Positions 1-8,604 of a stretch of 64,000 nt of DNA are shown here, one piece after another (position 1 is the stretch's first letter; each line of letters begins with the position of its first letter). The stretch lies in the NCBI GenBank assembly GCA_958296385.1, contig OY282494.1, positions 1,347,416-1,411,415 of the forward strand, read 5' to 3'. This stretch comes from an uncultured Dehalococcoidia bacterium (GTDB taxonomy: Bacteria; Chloroflexota; Dehalococcoidia; Lucifugimonadales; UBA3495). The notes under the pieces were generated by a model. The model saw only the letters and a list, made by a program, of their open reading frames with translations, did not search any database and had not been told where the DNA came from. Made by a program: the position numbers and the translations under genes.

Positions 1-635
1 TGGACGGCCGGGACGCCTACCACGTTGGCACCAGCCGGGTCATCCAGCACCGCGATTCCACGTTCTCGTCGGTAGCGATCGCCCGCGGCGCGGCTTTGGG
101 CCGCAACGATTTTGGCGTAGTCCTCGCCGGCGCCGGCGCCCACTGCACGCTCAACGGCCTGTACCTGACCACCGGCCAGCAGCACATTGACAACTACATC
201 AACATTGACCACCCGGAACCCCACGGCACCAGCCGCCTGTTTTACAAGGGCATCCTGGATGGCCAGTCCCGGGCCGTGTTCGGCGGCAACGTCACCGTCC
301 GGGAGGGCGCGCAAAAAACCGACGCCCAGCAGACGGACAAAAACCTGCTGCTGTCCGAGCAGGCCGAGGTGGACAGCAAGCCCAGCCTGCTGATTTACGC
401 CGACGACGTAAAGTGCGGACACGGCGCCACCGCCGGCCATATTGACCTGGACACCGTATTTTATATGCGCAGCCGGGGACTCGACCTGCCCACCGTCAGC
501 CGCATCCTGATTCACGCCTTTGCCAGCGAGATTATCGACACCGTCGCCCTGGCGCCCCTGCGCGATTACCTGCACGACCAGTTCCGCAACGCCATCCCCG
601 ACGCCGACATCTCGCTGCCCATAGGAGGCCGCTAG
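1..635 (+). CDS. sufD: SufD, Fe-S cluster assembly scaffold protein (C-terminal part)
   Basis: The frame is open from the window edge, so the N-terminus lies outside. The visible ~210 residues are the SufD beta-helix and C-terminal helices: LNGLYLTTGQQHIDN, then ADDVKCGHGATAG and FYMRSRGL, all typical of SufB/SufD C-termini. SufD works with SufB and SufC as the scaffold on which Fe-S clusters are built in the cytoplasm. Its TAG stop shares one base with the GTG start of sufS, so the two are translationally coupled. The order sufD-sufS-sufU is the usual Gram-positive/Chloroflexota arrangement. SufB is similar in sequence, but the position just before sufS favours SufD. Confidence 0.9.
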   Translation, partial: DGRDAYHVGTSRVIQHRDSTFSSVAIARGAALGRNDFGVVLAGAGAHCTLNGLYLTTGQQHIDNYINIDHPEPHGTSRLFYKGILDGQSRAVFGGNVTVREGAQKTDAQQTDKNLLLSEQAEVDSKPSLLIYADDVKCGHGATAGHIDLDTVFYMRSRGLDLPTVSRILIHAFASEIIDTVALAPLRDYLHDQFRNAIPDADISLPIGGR

Positions 636-1903
636 TGACCACTGCGACAGGACAAAACCCGGCCGCCCTGGCCGATGGCCTGAACGCCATTGACGCCCAC
701 CGCCTGCGCCGGGATTTTCCCATCCTCAATCAGGAAATCAACGGCCAGCCGCTGGTGTACCTGGACAGCGCGGCAACCACCCAAAAACCCCAGGTAGTCA
801 TTGACGCCATCGTTGACTACTACACCCGCAACAACGCCAACGTGCATCGGGGCGTCCACACCCTCAGCCAGCGCGCCACCGACGATTACGAGCGGGCCCG
901 CGAGGCGGTGCGCCGTTTCATCAACGCCCCGGAGTCCTGCGAAGTCATCTACGTGCGCGGCACCACCGAGGGCCTGAACCTCGTCGCCAGCAGCTACGGG
1001 CGCAAGTATTTCAAGCCCGGCGATGAAGTCATCGTCACCGGAATGGAGCATCATTCCAACATCGTCCCCTGGCAGATTCTCGGCAAGGAAATCGGCGTCA
1101 AACTGCGCGTCGTGCCGTTCAACGACGACGGCGAATTGCTGCTTGACCAGTTTGAGTCCATGCTTGGCGACCGCACCCGCATGGTGTCGGTAGTCCACCA
1201 GTCCAACGCCCTGGGCACCGTGAACCCGGTCAAGACCATGGCCAGCCTGGCCCACGCCCGGGGCGTTCCGGTGATGCTCGACGCCGCCCAGTCCATACCC
1301 CATATGCCCATTGACGTGCAAGACCTGGGCGCGGATTTCGTAGCGTTCTCCGGGCATAAGATGTACGGCCCCACCGGCATCGGCGTGCTGTGGGGGCGGG
1401 CCGAACTCCTCGACGCAATGCCCCCCTACCAGTCGGGCGGTGAGATGATTCGCTCGGTTACCTTTGAGGAAACCATCTACAACGACCTCCCCGCCAAGTT
1501 TGAGGCCGGCACCCCGGACATCGCCGGCGCCATCGGCCTGGGCGCCGCCGTAGAGTACCTCGAGGCCATCGGCATGGCCCGCATCGCCCGCTACGAACAC
1601 GCCCTGATGCGCTACGGCGCCGAGCGTCTGGGCAGCATCGCCGGCGTGCGCCTCGTCGGAACCGCTGCCAACAAGGGCGGCGTTCTGTCCTTCATAATGG
1701 ACGCCGCCCACGCCCACGACATCGGCACCATCCTGGACGCCGCCGGCATCGCAGTACGCACCGGCCATCACTGCGCCCAGCCCGTAATGGCCCGCTACGA
1801 AATATCGGCAACCGCCCGCGCCTCGCTGGGCCTGTACAACACCACCGACGACATTGACGCCCTGGTAAAGGCGATTGACCGCGTGATTGAGGTATTTGGC
1901 TAA
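635..1903 (+). CDS. sufS: SufS-type group II cysteine desulfurase
   Basis: PLP enzyme of 422 aa that takes sulfur from cysteine (leaving alanine) and hands it to SufU for Fe-S cluster assembly. Visible residues: the GMEHHSN motif near residue 137, the PLP-binding lysine K242 in SGHKMYGPTG, and the catalytic persulfide Cys C380 in RTGHHCAQP. The GTG start at 635 is chosen because AGGAGG lies 6 bases upstream and the codon overlaps the sufD stop. The gene ends in TAATG, sharing one base with the start of sufU. Length and motifs are those of full-length SufS. Confidence 0.96.
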   Translation: MTTATGQNPAALADGLNAIDAHRLRRDFPILNQEINGQPLVYLDSAATTQKPQVVIDAIVDYYTRNNANVHRGVHTLSQRATDDYERAREAVRRFINAPESCEVIYVRGTTEGLNLVASSYGRKYFKPGDEVIVTGMEHHSNIVPWQILGKEIGVKLRVVPFNDDGELLLDQFESMLGDRTRMVSVVHQSNALGTVNPVKTMASLAHARGVPVMLDAAQSIPHMPIDVQDLGADFVAFSGHKMYGPTGIGVLWGRAELLDAMPPYQSGGEMIRSVTFEETIYNDLPAKFEAGTPDIAGAIGLGAAVEYLEAIGMARIARYEHALMRYGAERLGSIAGVRLVGTAANKGGVLSFIMDAAHAHDIGTILDAAGIAVRTGHHCAQPVMARYEISATARASLGLYNTTDDIDALVKAIDRVIEVFG

Positions 1904-2358
1904 TGACATCGGACTTGAGCGACCTTTACCAGGAGATTTTGCTGGAACACAACCGGCGCCCCCGCAACTTCCGCACGGTGGACGGCGCAACCCACCAGGC
2001 CGACGGTTTCAACCCCCTCTGCGGCGACCAGATTTCCCTCCAGCTAAAGGTGAACGGCGCTACCGGCCATATTGATGACGTCGGCTTTCAGGGACACGGC
2101 TGCGCCATCAGCCGCGCGTCAGCCTCGCTGTTGACGCAGACCATAAAAGGCGCCTCGGGAACCGACGTCGCCACATTGTTCGACGAGTTCCACCGGATGC
2201 TCACCGAACCCGACGCCGAGCTTGATTTAGACTTGCTGGGAGACCTGGAAATGCTGTCGGGAGTCATCGCCTACCCCACCCGCATTAAGTGCGCTATCCT
2301 GGCCTGGCACACCCTGAAAGCCGCCCTGGATGGCGACGGAACCGCTACCACCGAATAG
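1903..2358 (+). CDS. sufU: SufU, zinc-dependent sulfur transfer protein
   Basis: 151 aa protein of the SufU/IscU fold. SufU accepts persulfide sulfur from SufS through a Zn-site Cys exchange and passes it to the SufBCD scaffold. The ligand set is present: C40 and D42 in NPLCGD, C67 in GHGCAIS, and C130 in RIKCAILAW. The insertion between the second and third Cys that marks SufU rather than IscU is present. Translationally coupled to sufS by a one-base overlap. A second family member follows 26 bases downstream. Confidence 0.94.
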   Translation: MTSDLSDLYQEILLEHNRRPRNFRTVDGATHQADGFNPLCGDQISLQLKVNGATGHIDDVGFQGHGCAISRASASLLTQTIKGASGTDVATLFDEFHRMLTEPDAELDLDLLGDLEMLSGVIAYPTRIKCAILAWHTLKAALDGDGTATTE

Positions 2359-2384
2359 CGGCCGCCCCGAGCGCAAGCATCCCT

Positions 2385-2846
2385 ATGTCCCCGGCGTCCG
2401 ACCAATCCGACGCGCTGTATGGCGACGTCATCATGGCCCACTACCGCAACCCCCGGCGCCGGGCGCGGCTGGCCTGCCCCGACGTGGAAACCGAGGAGTT
2501 CAACCCCTTTTGCGGCGACCGGGCCAACCTGCAACTCCGCCTGGCCCGCAGCGACGACGCGGCGGCAACCGTCCAGGACGTCAGCGCAGTAGCCGAGGGT
2601 TGCAGCATCATCCAGGCGTCCGCGTCCCTGCTGGCCGACCAGGTGTGCGGCCGCACGCTGGAACAGGCAGCCGACTTGTCCCAGCTGTTCCGCGACTTGA
2701 TGCAGGGCAAGCCCCTGCCGCCGGTGGCCGTAGCGGAACTAGGCGCGCTGGAGGCGCTGGCCGTAGTGCGCCGCTATCCGGTGCGCATCAAATGCGCCCT
2801 TTTGCCCTGGGTAGCATTAGAGGAAGGACTCCGCCGCCTTCGCTAA
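2385..2846 (+). CDS. Second SufU/NifU N-terminal-like protein
   Basis: 153 aa paralogue of the preceding SufU. It keeps every metal/sulfur ligand (C43 and D45 in NPFCGD, C73 in EGCSIIQAS, C137 in RIKCALLPW) and has an extra C88. It lacks the His before the middle Cys (AEGCS instead of GHGCA). The start at ATG 2385 is preferred over an upstream in-frame ATG inside sufU because the family alignment begins here. It is the last gene of the suf operon and its stop abuts the convergent lipoprotein gene. It could be a specialised sulfur acceptor or a divergent duplicate; the conserved ligands suggest it is functional. Confidence 0.85.
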   Translation: MSPASDQSDALYGDVIMAHYRNPRRRARLACPDVETEEFNPFCGDRANLQLRLARSDDAAATVQDVSAVAEGCSIIQASASLLADQVCGRTLEQAADLSQLFRDLMQGKPLPPVAVAELGALEALAVVRRYPVRIKCALLPWVALEEGLRRLR

Positions 2847-3299
2847 CTAACCGCCGGCCGCCGTTTTGGAAATGATTTCCAGCAGCCGGTAGCCGTGGCT
2901 GGCGGCGTCCGCCGGCGGCTCGGCCTGCCCCGGCCAGGCATCGTACCGCTCAATACGCAGCCGGTACTCGTACCCCGGCTCATGCTCAAACCCCTCAATC
3001 TCCGAGTAAAACAGCAGGCCGTCCACCACCAGGCACCGCTGCGGCGCCACCCCCTGGCACTCCACCCGCTCCGGCCCAACGGTTACTTCCTGAACCATGC
3101 CATCGGTAACCGTGCCATCAATAGGCGTTGCGCCCGGCGCAGCGGTTGCCTCCGGAGCCGGGGTGTTGCTGGCCGGTGTGCTGGCAACCGGGATGCTCGT
3201 AGCCGGTATGCCGGCGTCCGTTCCGCAGCCGCCAAAAACAGCAACGCCGGTGGCGAGAAAAACGATTGCGGCCATAATCTTGACGGCAAAGGGCAGCAT
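2847..3299 (-). CDS. DUF4377-type lipoprotein
   Basis: About 150 aa. A hydrophobic signal segment ends in a lipobox (VFGGC, lipid-attached Cys at residue 25), followed by a Pro/Thr/Ala-rich linker to about residue 65. The C-terminal domain resembles DUF4377: CQGVAPQRCLVV, then FYSEIEGFEHEPGYEYRLRI. The ATG at 3299 is chosen over an upstream TTG because AAGGTGA sits 8 bases before it. Likely anchored on the outside of the cytoplasmic membrane; function unknown. Its stop abuts the convergent suf operon. Confidence 0.75.
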   Translation of the reverse strand: MLPFAVKIMAAIVFLATGVAVFGGCGTDAGIPATSIPVASTPASNTPAPEATAAPGATPIDGTVTDGMVQEVTVGPERVECQGVAPQRCLVVDGLLFYSEIEGFEHEPGYEYRLRIERYDAWPGQAEPPADAASHGYRLLEIISKTAAGG

Positions 3300-3325
3300 C
3301 AGGGGTTCACCTTTCCCCGGCAATT

Positions 3326-3826
3326 CTACTTGCCCTGCAACCCGCGCAGGTATGCGATGTGGCCCACGTGCTGGTACATCTCGCCGATTATCTGGCGGAA
3401 CATTGCCCCCAGCGACATTTCCGGCCGCCGCTCCCGGGGCACGGTTGCCATATCATCCGGGGACAGCGTGTTGAGATAGGCCAGCGTTTGCGCGCGCACG
3501 GCGGCCCGGTATTCCAGAAACCCGGCCAAATCCAGTCGCGGGAAGTTGGCTACCTGCTCGGCGGTATGCCCAAACCCGTTGTCGCGAGTAGGCAGCCCAA
3601 ACCGCTCGTGCCAGCCGTCCTGCTCCCAAAGCTCCGCCTGAAACTGGGCAAAGAACTGTATCCACATATCCTCCACCCGCACCATGTGCCACAAAATCCA
3701 GCCGATGGAATTGGCGTCGGGCGCCGGCTGCCACGCCAACTCGTCCGGCGTCAGCCCGTCCAGCGCCTCCAGCAGAAACCCGTTCTCTTTCTCCAGAGCG
3801 TCCGCGATAAATTCGTTCAGCGTCAT
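3326..3826 (-). CDS. DinB superfamily protein
   Basis: 166 aa four-helix DinB-fold protein. The putative metal-binding His triad is visible: H47 in WILWHMVRVED and H153/H156 in QHVGHIAYLRG. Family members are often thiol-dependent transferases or damage-inducible proteins of unknown substrate. It lies between a lipoprotein and a ferritin gene on the same strand with short gaps. The substrate cannot be read from sequence. A second, fused DinB domain occurs at 32083..32862. Confidence 0.85.
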   Translation of the reverse strand: MTLNEFIADALEKENGFLLEALDGLTPDELAWQPAPDANSIGWILWHMVRVEDMWIQFFAQFQAELWEQDGWHERFGLPTRDNGFGHTAEQVANFPRLDLAGFLEYRAAVRAQTLAYLNTLSPDDMATVPRERRPEMSLGAMFRQIIGEMYQHVGHIAYLRGLQGK

Positions 3827-3856
3827 GATTAGAACTCCGTCAAATCGAGAACTCCG

Positions 3857-4366
3857 TTAAGCGGCCGGCGCGCCGGCGGTGCGGGCGCCCATGTCCCGGT
3901 CCAGCAGCAGCAGAGCATCCGAATGTCCCTGCACCATCCGCAGCGCGGCGATAACGTCCCGCGCCGTCTTTTCCTCCTCCACCTGCTCGTTGACAAACCA
4001 CTGCAACATCACCTGCGTAGCAAAGTCGCCGTCCTGCGCCGCCAGCGCGTAAAGCCCGTTGATAAGGTCGGATACGTGCCGCTCGTGGGCCAGCGTCGCC
4101 TCCATAACCTGCTCCACCGAGTCAAACTCGATGGGCGGCTGCTCCACCGGCAGCAGCGCAACCCGCCCATCCCGGTCCTGCACGTAGTCCAGCAGCCGGA
4201 TGGCGTGGTCGTATTCCTCCCGGCTCTGCACCCGCATCCAGTGGGCAAAGCCGGGCAAGTCTATGGAGTCGCAAAAAGCGGACATTGACAGGTATAGGTA
4301 CGACGAATAGAACTCGGCGTTGATGTGCCGGTTGATGGCGTCGCACATGGTATCGCTGATTGACAT
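3857..4366 (-). CDS. ftnA: Non-haem ferritin
   Basis: 169 aa, the normal length of a bacterial FtnA-type ferritin, which oxidises Fe(II) and stores iron in a 24-subunit shell. Ferroxidase residues match the family: E18 (NAEFYSSYLYLSMS), E51 and H54 (REEYDHA), E95 (HERHVSDL), Q128 (NEQVEEEK). There is no haem-binding Met pattern of bacterioferritin. Placement near the suf operon fits iron homeostasis, though it is on the opposite strand. Confidence 0.92.
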   Translation of the reverse strand: MSISDTMCDAINRHINAEFYSSYLYLSMSAFCDSIDLPGFAHWMRVQSREEYDHAIRLLDYVQDRDGRVALLPVEQPPIEFDSVEQVMEATLAHERHVSDLINGLYALAAQDGDFATQVMLQWFVNEQVEEEKTARDVIAALRMVQGHSDALLLLDRDMGARTAGAPAA

Positions 4367-4396
4367 GGCTAATTTCCTGTAATGATTGCGGATTGG

Positions 4397-5191
4397 CTAG
4401 CTGCCGAGAAAGCCCGTTACACTGTCGTGAAACTCGTCGGGCCGTTCCAGCTGCGGAATGTGGCCGCACTGCGGAATGACGGTAACCGTTGCGTTGGCGA
4501 GCAGGTCGCCAAAAGCGGCGGCGTATTCCGGCGGTATCACCCGGTCCGAATCGCCCCACAGCACCAGGGTTGGCATTGCGATGCGATGCGCGCGCTTGGT
4601 GAGGCCCCGTTCCGGGATTGGCCAGGTGAACTTGGCCACGGATTGCAGCGTTTGCAGCCGGTCCAGCGTATGCTCCATCCGTTCCTCAATGCCCTCCGGC
4701 GCGGCCACGTAAGCGCGGGCCAGCTCGCTCTCCGGGTCGTGCCACAGCATTTCCCGCCGTTCGTCGGGCGTCAGGATAAAGAAATCCGCCACCGGATGCT
4801 CTGGCAGCCACAGCCCCAGCGAGTTCACCAGCGCCAGCTTGGACACCCGTTCCGGACGATGGGCGGCCAGCTCAGCGGCGCAGAACCCGCCGTAGGAATG
4901 GCCCACCAGATAGCAGCTCTGAACCCCCAAAGCATCCAGCAGCTCCTCGTAGAACTGCACCAAATCCCACAGGTCATCCAGCTGATTCAACCCCGTTGAC
5001 TCCGCCACGCCGGGGTGCGCGGGCGCGTACACGTGATACTTTTCCGCCAGCCGGTCCAGATAATCCGGCCAGCCAACATACCCCCCCGCGCCGTGCAGAA
5101 ACACCAGCGGATGCCCCGTACCGCCCTCCGCCACCTGCACGCTGAACATACCGCCGCGAACCGACACCATCCGCTCACTGTGAGCAACCAT
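4397..5191 (-). CDS. Alpha/beta hydrolase
   Basis: 264 aa alpha/beta-hydrolase fold. Oxyanion region FLHGAGGYVG, nucleophile S99 in GHSYGG, acid D216 in WGDSDRVIP and H244 in CGHIPQLE form a complete catalytic triad. The start is set at ATG 5191 because AGAGGTGA lies just upstream, although the frame is open further. It resembles meta-cleavage-product hydrolases and other general esterases; the substrate is unknown. Confidence 0.85.
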   Translation of the reverse strand: MVAHSERMVSVRGGMFSVQVAEGGTGHPLVFLHGAGGYVGWPDYLDRLAEKYHVYAPAHPGVAESTGLNQLDDLWDLVQFYEELLDALGVQSCYLVGHSYGGFCAAELAAHRPERVSKLALVNSLGLWLPEHPVADFFILTPDERREMLWHDPESELARAYVAAPEGIEERMEHTLDRLQTLQSVAKFTWPIPERGLTKRAHRIAMPTLVLWGDSDRVIPPEYAAAFGDLLANATVTVIPQCGHIPQLERPDEFHDSVTGFLGS

Positions 5192-5302
5192 ACGAGAGTT
5201 CACCTCTAAAATTGTAGGCAAAGCCGGCGCCCAGCACCGCAAGCCGCTAACTACCATACCACAGTAGCACCCCCCTTGCCCCCAATAATACACCGAGGGG
5301 GT

Positions 5303-5325
5303 CTGGGGGAAATCATTTCCCCCAG
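5303..5325. repeat. Perfect 11+1+11 palindrome in repeat copy 1
   Basis: CTGGGGGAAAT, a single central C, and ATTTCCCCCAG form a perfect inverted repeat. The identical palindrome occurs in the second repeat copy at 22496..22518. It could fold as a hairpin or bind a dimeric protein. Confidence 0.85.
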
Positions 5326-5522
5326 CGTCACCCCCTTACCCCCCAAACGCACACCCCCCCGTCAAATCCCCCGCCAAATCCCAAGATCAGCGACCCCAAC
5401 CTCTTGCAACCGCACATCGGTTCGTGTAAGATACATCTATCGGGCAAATCAACCAACCCCGCTACCAGCCGTTTCTCATATAGAGGGCGCACCTGGGAAT
5501 CGGGGACACCGCTAGCACCATC

Positions 5523-5735
5523 GTCGGAGATTCAAGTCAAAACGGCCAGTCAGCAAAAATCGCAATCGGCAAGGGTAGTCCCATCCCCGCTTACACGGCG
5601 TGGGCTGCCTCCGCAGGGTATCGAGCTTCAGCCCGCGTGCTGCCTCTCATTAGGGCAGGACACGTAAAATGAAGGTCCAAAATAGTTGCGTACCCACCTC
5701 CGGCCGTAGGGCTGACAACGACTTGAATCTCCGAC
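5523..5735. mobile_element. MITE-like core of the dispersed repeat, copy 1
   Basis: A ~213 bp unit bounded by a perfect 16-base terminal inverted repeat: GTCGGAGATTCAAGTC on the left and its reverse complement on the right (5720..5735). Nearly identical to 22124..22338 in inverted orientation, with only scattered mismatches and 1-base indels by eye. No open reading frame of note. Short, non-coding and with terminal inverted repeats, it has the form of a miniature inverted-repeat element; no target-site duplication could be assigned. Confidence 0.7.
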
Positions 5736-5884
5736 ACCAACATCAACCAACCAAACCCACCGCCCGATAAACGCCCGATACCGCACCGCCCGATACCGCC
5801 AACCGCAACCCACTCTCACAGGATGACCTATCATGACTTGACCAAACCCCCTGCAACGCAGCGCTGTCTCATTTTGAGCGTTAT

Positions 5885-5914
5885 TTGACACCGCAGAAAA
5901 TATCTGATTATAAT
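5885..5914 (+). promoter_or_regulatory. Consensus sigma-70-type promoter for pyrG
   Basis: TTGACA at 5885..5890, an 18-base spacer, and TATAAT at 5909..5914: both hexamers are perfect consensus. Transcription would begin near 5921, leaving a leader of about 230 bases before pyrG. Confidence 0.8.
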
Positions 5915-6152
5915 GCCACCCGTCATCCGCGTGCATTGGTGCGCTGGATACGTAGTGTAGTGGGGCGTGGTTTGCGTCCGGGTTCTCCCGTCGGTTCCGC
6001 CTTTTTTGTGCCGCCCCCTTTCAGTTATCTACTTTTGCTGCGGCGTTGCGGCGCATCGCCTGTCGCCGTCGGTTGTAGCTGTTGGCGATAGATAATTCCT
6101 GTTGCCCGCAGGTCTTTGAGCCCGGTTCGTAACCGGCGGCAAGCCAGGTAAA

Positions 6153-7799
6153 ATGGCCACCAAGTACATCTTCGTAACCGGGGGCGTCGTTAGCTCCATT
6201 GGCAAGGGGATTTGCGTTGCCTCCATTGGCCGCATCCTCAAAAGCCAGGGCCTTTCGGTCACCGTCGTCAAGCTCGACCCCTACCTCAACGTTGACCCGG
6301 GCACCATGTCCCCTTACCAGCACGGCGAAGTTTTCGTCACCGGAGACGGCGGCGAAACCGACCTTGACCTGGGGCATTACGAACGGTTCATTGACATTGA
6401 ACTAACCCGGGAAAGCAACGTAACCGCCGGCCAAGCCTACCTGACCCTCATTACCCAGGAGCGCCGGGGCGATTTTCTCGGCGGCACCATCCAGACCGTC
6501 CCCCATCTCACCAACGAAATCAAAAGCCGATTAACCGGCCTGGCCCAAAAGTCAAACGCCGACGTCGTCGTAGTTGAAGTCGGCGGCACGGTCGGCGACA
6601 TTGAGGGCCTGCCGTTCCTTGAAGCCATCCGGCAGATGCGCAACGAAGTCGGCCGCAGCAACGTCTTTTACATCCATCTGACGCTGCTGCCCTACATATC
6701 GGCCTCCGAGGAATTAAAGACCAAGCCCACGCAGCACAGCGTCAAGGAACTCCGCAGCATCGGTATTCAGCCCGACGCGCTGATTTGCCGCAGCGACACC
6801 GAAGTTACCCGCAGCATCCGGGATAAACTTTCCCTGTTTTGCGACGTTGACCCGGCGGCGGTTTTCCCCATGCCTACGGTGGGCAACGTGTACGAAGTCC
6901 CCCTCATCATGGAGGACTACGGCGTCAGCCGCATCCTCTCGCAAACGCTGGGGCTGGACGGCAGCTGCGAGCTGAGCGACTGGAGCCAACTCGTAGCGCA
7001 AATGAACGCCGCCGAGCATGAAATCCCCATCGCCATCGTGGGCAAGTACGTTGAGTATCCCGATTCCTATATGTCGGTGCGCGAAGCCCTGCGCCACGCC
7101 GCCGCCTCCTGCGGCCTGAAAGCCGACGTGCGTTGGGTACACTCCGAAGCCGTGGAGCGCGACGGCCCCGATGCCCACCTCAAAGGCGTCAGCGGCATCG
7201 TCGTGCCCGGCGGTTTCGGCCCCCGCGGCGTTGAGGGCATGGTGGACGCCAGCCGCTACGCCCGCGACCGCCAGGTGCCTTACCTCGGCCTCTGCCTCGG
7301 TATGCAGGTAATGGTCATCGACTGGGCCCGGGACGTTGCCGGCCTGCGCTGCGCCAATTCCTCCGAACTTGACCCCGATAGCCCCCATCCCGTCATCGAC
7401 ATCATGCACGGGCAGAAAGGCGTCACCGACCTCGGCGGCACCATGCGGCTGGGGCAGTACCCCTGCCGCCCCCAGGCCAACACGCACACCGCCCGGATTT
7501 ACAATCAGCCCCAGGTAATGGAGCGCCACCGCCACCGCTACGAAGTGAACAACCGCTACCGGGAATCGCTGGAATCGTCCGGCCTGGTAATGAGCGGCCT
7601 GTCCCCCGATGGCGAACTGGTGGAGACGGCGGAAGTCCCCGGCCACCCCTTTATGGTCGGGGTGCAGTTCCACCCGGAGTTTCAATCCCGGCCCAACCGG
7701 CCGCACCCCCTGTTCAGCGCCCTGCTCGGCCAGGCGCGCAACACCGTCCGCGAAGGCAGTCAGCTGCCTTTCCGCCGCTCAAAGTCGTGGTCTTTCTAG
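6153..7799 (+). CDS. pyrG: CTP synthase
   Basis: 548 aa, full length. Makes CTP from UTP, ATP and glutamine. The N-terminal synthetase domain opens with KYIFVTGGVVSSIGKG, a P-loop-like ATP site; the C-terminal class I glutaminase has nucleophile C381 in GLCLGMQ and H507/E509 in VQFHPEF. A consensus promoter lies 240 bases upstream, with a long leader that could carry regulation. The transaldolase and rho genes follow on the same strand. Confidence 0.97.
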   Translation: MATKYIFVTGGVVSSIGKGICVASIGRILKSQGLSVTVVKLDPYLNVDPGTMSPYQHGEVFVTGDGGETDLDLGHYERFIDIELTRESNVTAGQAYLTLITQERRGDFLGGTIQTVPHLTNEIKSRLTGLAQKSNADVVVVEVGGTVGDIEGLPFLEAIRQMRNEVGRSNVFYIHLTLLPYISASEELKTKPTQHSVKELRSIGIQPDALICRSDTEVTRSIRDKLSLFCDVDPAAVFPMPTVGNVYEVPLIMEDYGVSRILSQTLGLDGSCELSDWSQLVAQMNAAEHEIPIAIVGKYVEYPDSYMSVREALRHAAASCGLKADVRWVHSEAVERDGPDAHLKGVSGIVVPGGFGPRGVEGMVDASRYARDRQVPYLGLCLGMQVMVIDWARDVAGLRCANSSELDPDSPHPVIDIMHGQKGVTDLGGTMRLGQYPCRPQANTHTARIYNQPQVMERHRHRYEVNNRYRESLESSGLVMSGLSPDGELVETAEVPGHPFMVGVQFHPEFQSRPNRPHPLFSALLGQARNTVREGSQLPFRRSKSWSF

Positions 7800-7940
7800 T
7801 ATGTACTACCGCCGGGCGCCCCGTAACTTTGACCCGGTTAAAATTATTCCGTTCCCACAACTGCCCCGGCAAGCCTGCGCCGCCCCCCCTTTCCGGACGG
7901 CGCGTTCCGGCCCCATTGCCGGGCCACCGGAGGATGACGC

Positions 7941-8600
7941 GTGCAACTGTTTCTGGACACGGCCAACATTGACGAGATTCGGCAGGGCGCCGAGTTGGGC
8001 GTTATATCGGGAGTAACCACTAACCCCTCGCTGGCCGCCCAGGAGGGTATCGGCGCCGCCGCCGGCTACCGCGCTGCGGTTCAGGAAATCGCCGACATCA
8101 TTGACGGCCCCATATCCGTAGAAGTCGTCAGCACCGACGCCGCCGGCATGATTGCCGAGGGGCGCGACATCGCCGAGTGGATTCCCAACCCCTGGGTCAA
8201 AATCCCCAGCACTGCGGAGGGTTTCAAGGCCATCGCGGCCCTGGCCCGGGACGGCATCCGCGTCAATCAGACCCTCGTCTTCTCGGTCAACCAGGCCCTG
8301 CTCGGCGCCAACGCCGGCAGCACGGTAGTCAGCCCCTTCGTCGGTCGTCTCGACGACATCGGCCAGGACGGTATCGCGCTGGTTGCCGACATCGTGGCCG
8401 TTTATCAAAAACAGAACGTTGCCACCCAGGTTATGGCCGCCAGCATCCGGGGGCCGCGGCACTGCGTACTGGCCGCCCAGGCCGGCGCCCCCATATCCAC
8501 CATCCCCTACAACGTGTTGACGCAAATGATTAAGCACCCACTTACCGATGCCGGTTTGGCGCGTTTCCTGCAAGACTGGCAACAAGCATCCGGAGGCTAA
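7941..8600 (+). CDS. tal: Transaldolase, small (TalC/FSA-like) type
   Basis: 219 aa, the length of the short transaldolase/fructose-6-phosphate aldolase family. MQLFLDTANIDEI opens the first strand of the TIM barrel, VTTNPSL is a signature, and the Schiff-base lysine is K87 in WVKIPST. The GTG start is supported by CGGAGG 9 bases upstream. It acts in the non-oxidative pentose phosphate pathway. The rho start is only 4 bases after its stop, so the two are probably co-transcribed. Confidence 0.92.
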   Translation: MQLFLDTANIDEIRQGAELGVISGVTTNPSLAAQEGIGAAAGYRAAVQEIADIIDGPISVEVVSTDAAGMIAEGRDIAEWIPNPWVKIPSTAEGFKAIAALARDGIRVNQTLVFSVNQALLGANAGSTVVSPFVGRLDDIGQDGIALVADIVAVYQKQNVATQVMAASIRGPRHCVLAAQAGAPISTIPYNVLTQMIKHPLTDAGLARFLQDWQQASGG

Positions 8601-8604
8601 CGAA

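Larger units (their letters stand above)
5268..5836. repeat. Dispersed ~550 bp repeat, copy 1
   Basis: This stretch matches the reverse complement of about 22041..22555. Shared landmarks in order: CACCGAGGGGGTCTGGGGG, a 23-base palindrome, ACATCTATCGGGCAAATCAA, CACCGCTAGCAC, a ~213 bp near-identical core, and clusters of CGCCCGATA. Similarity is strong in the core and patchy outside. No convincing coding frame is visible. It fills most of the 960-base gap between the hydrolase gene and pyrG. Confidence 0.85.

Noticed and set aside
6714-7706. 330-codon frame antisense to pyrG
   Set aside because: Shadow of a highly conserved gene; low-complexity Gly/Val/His composition typical of antisense frames.
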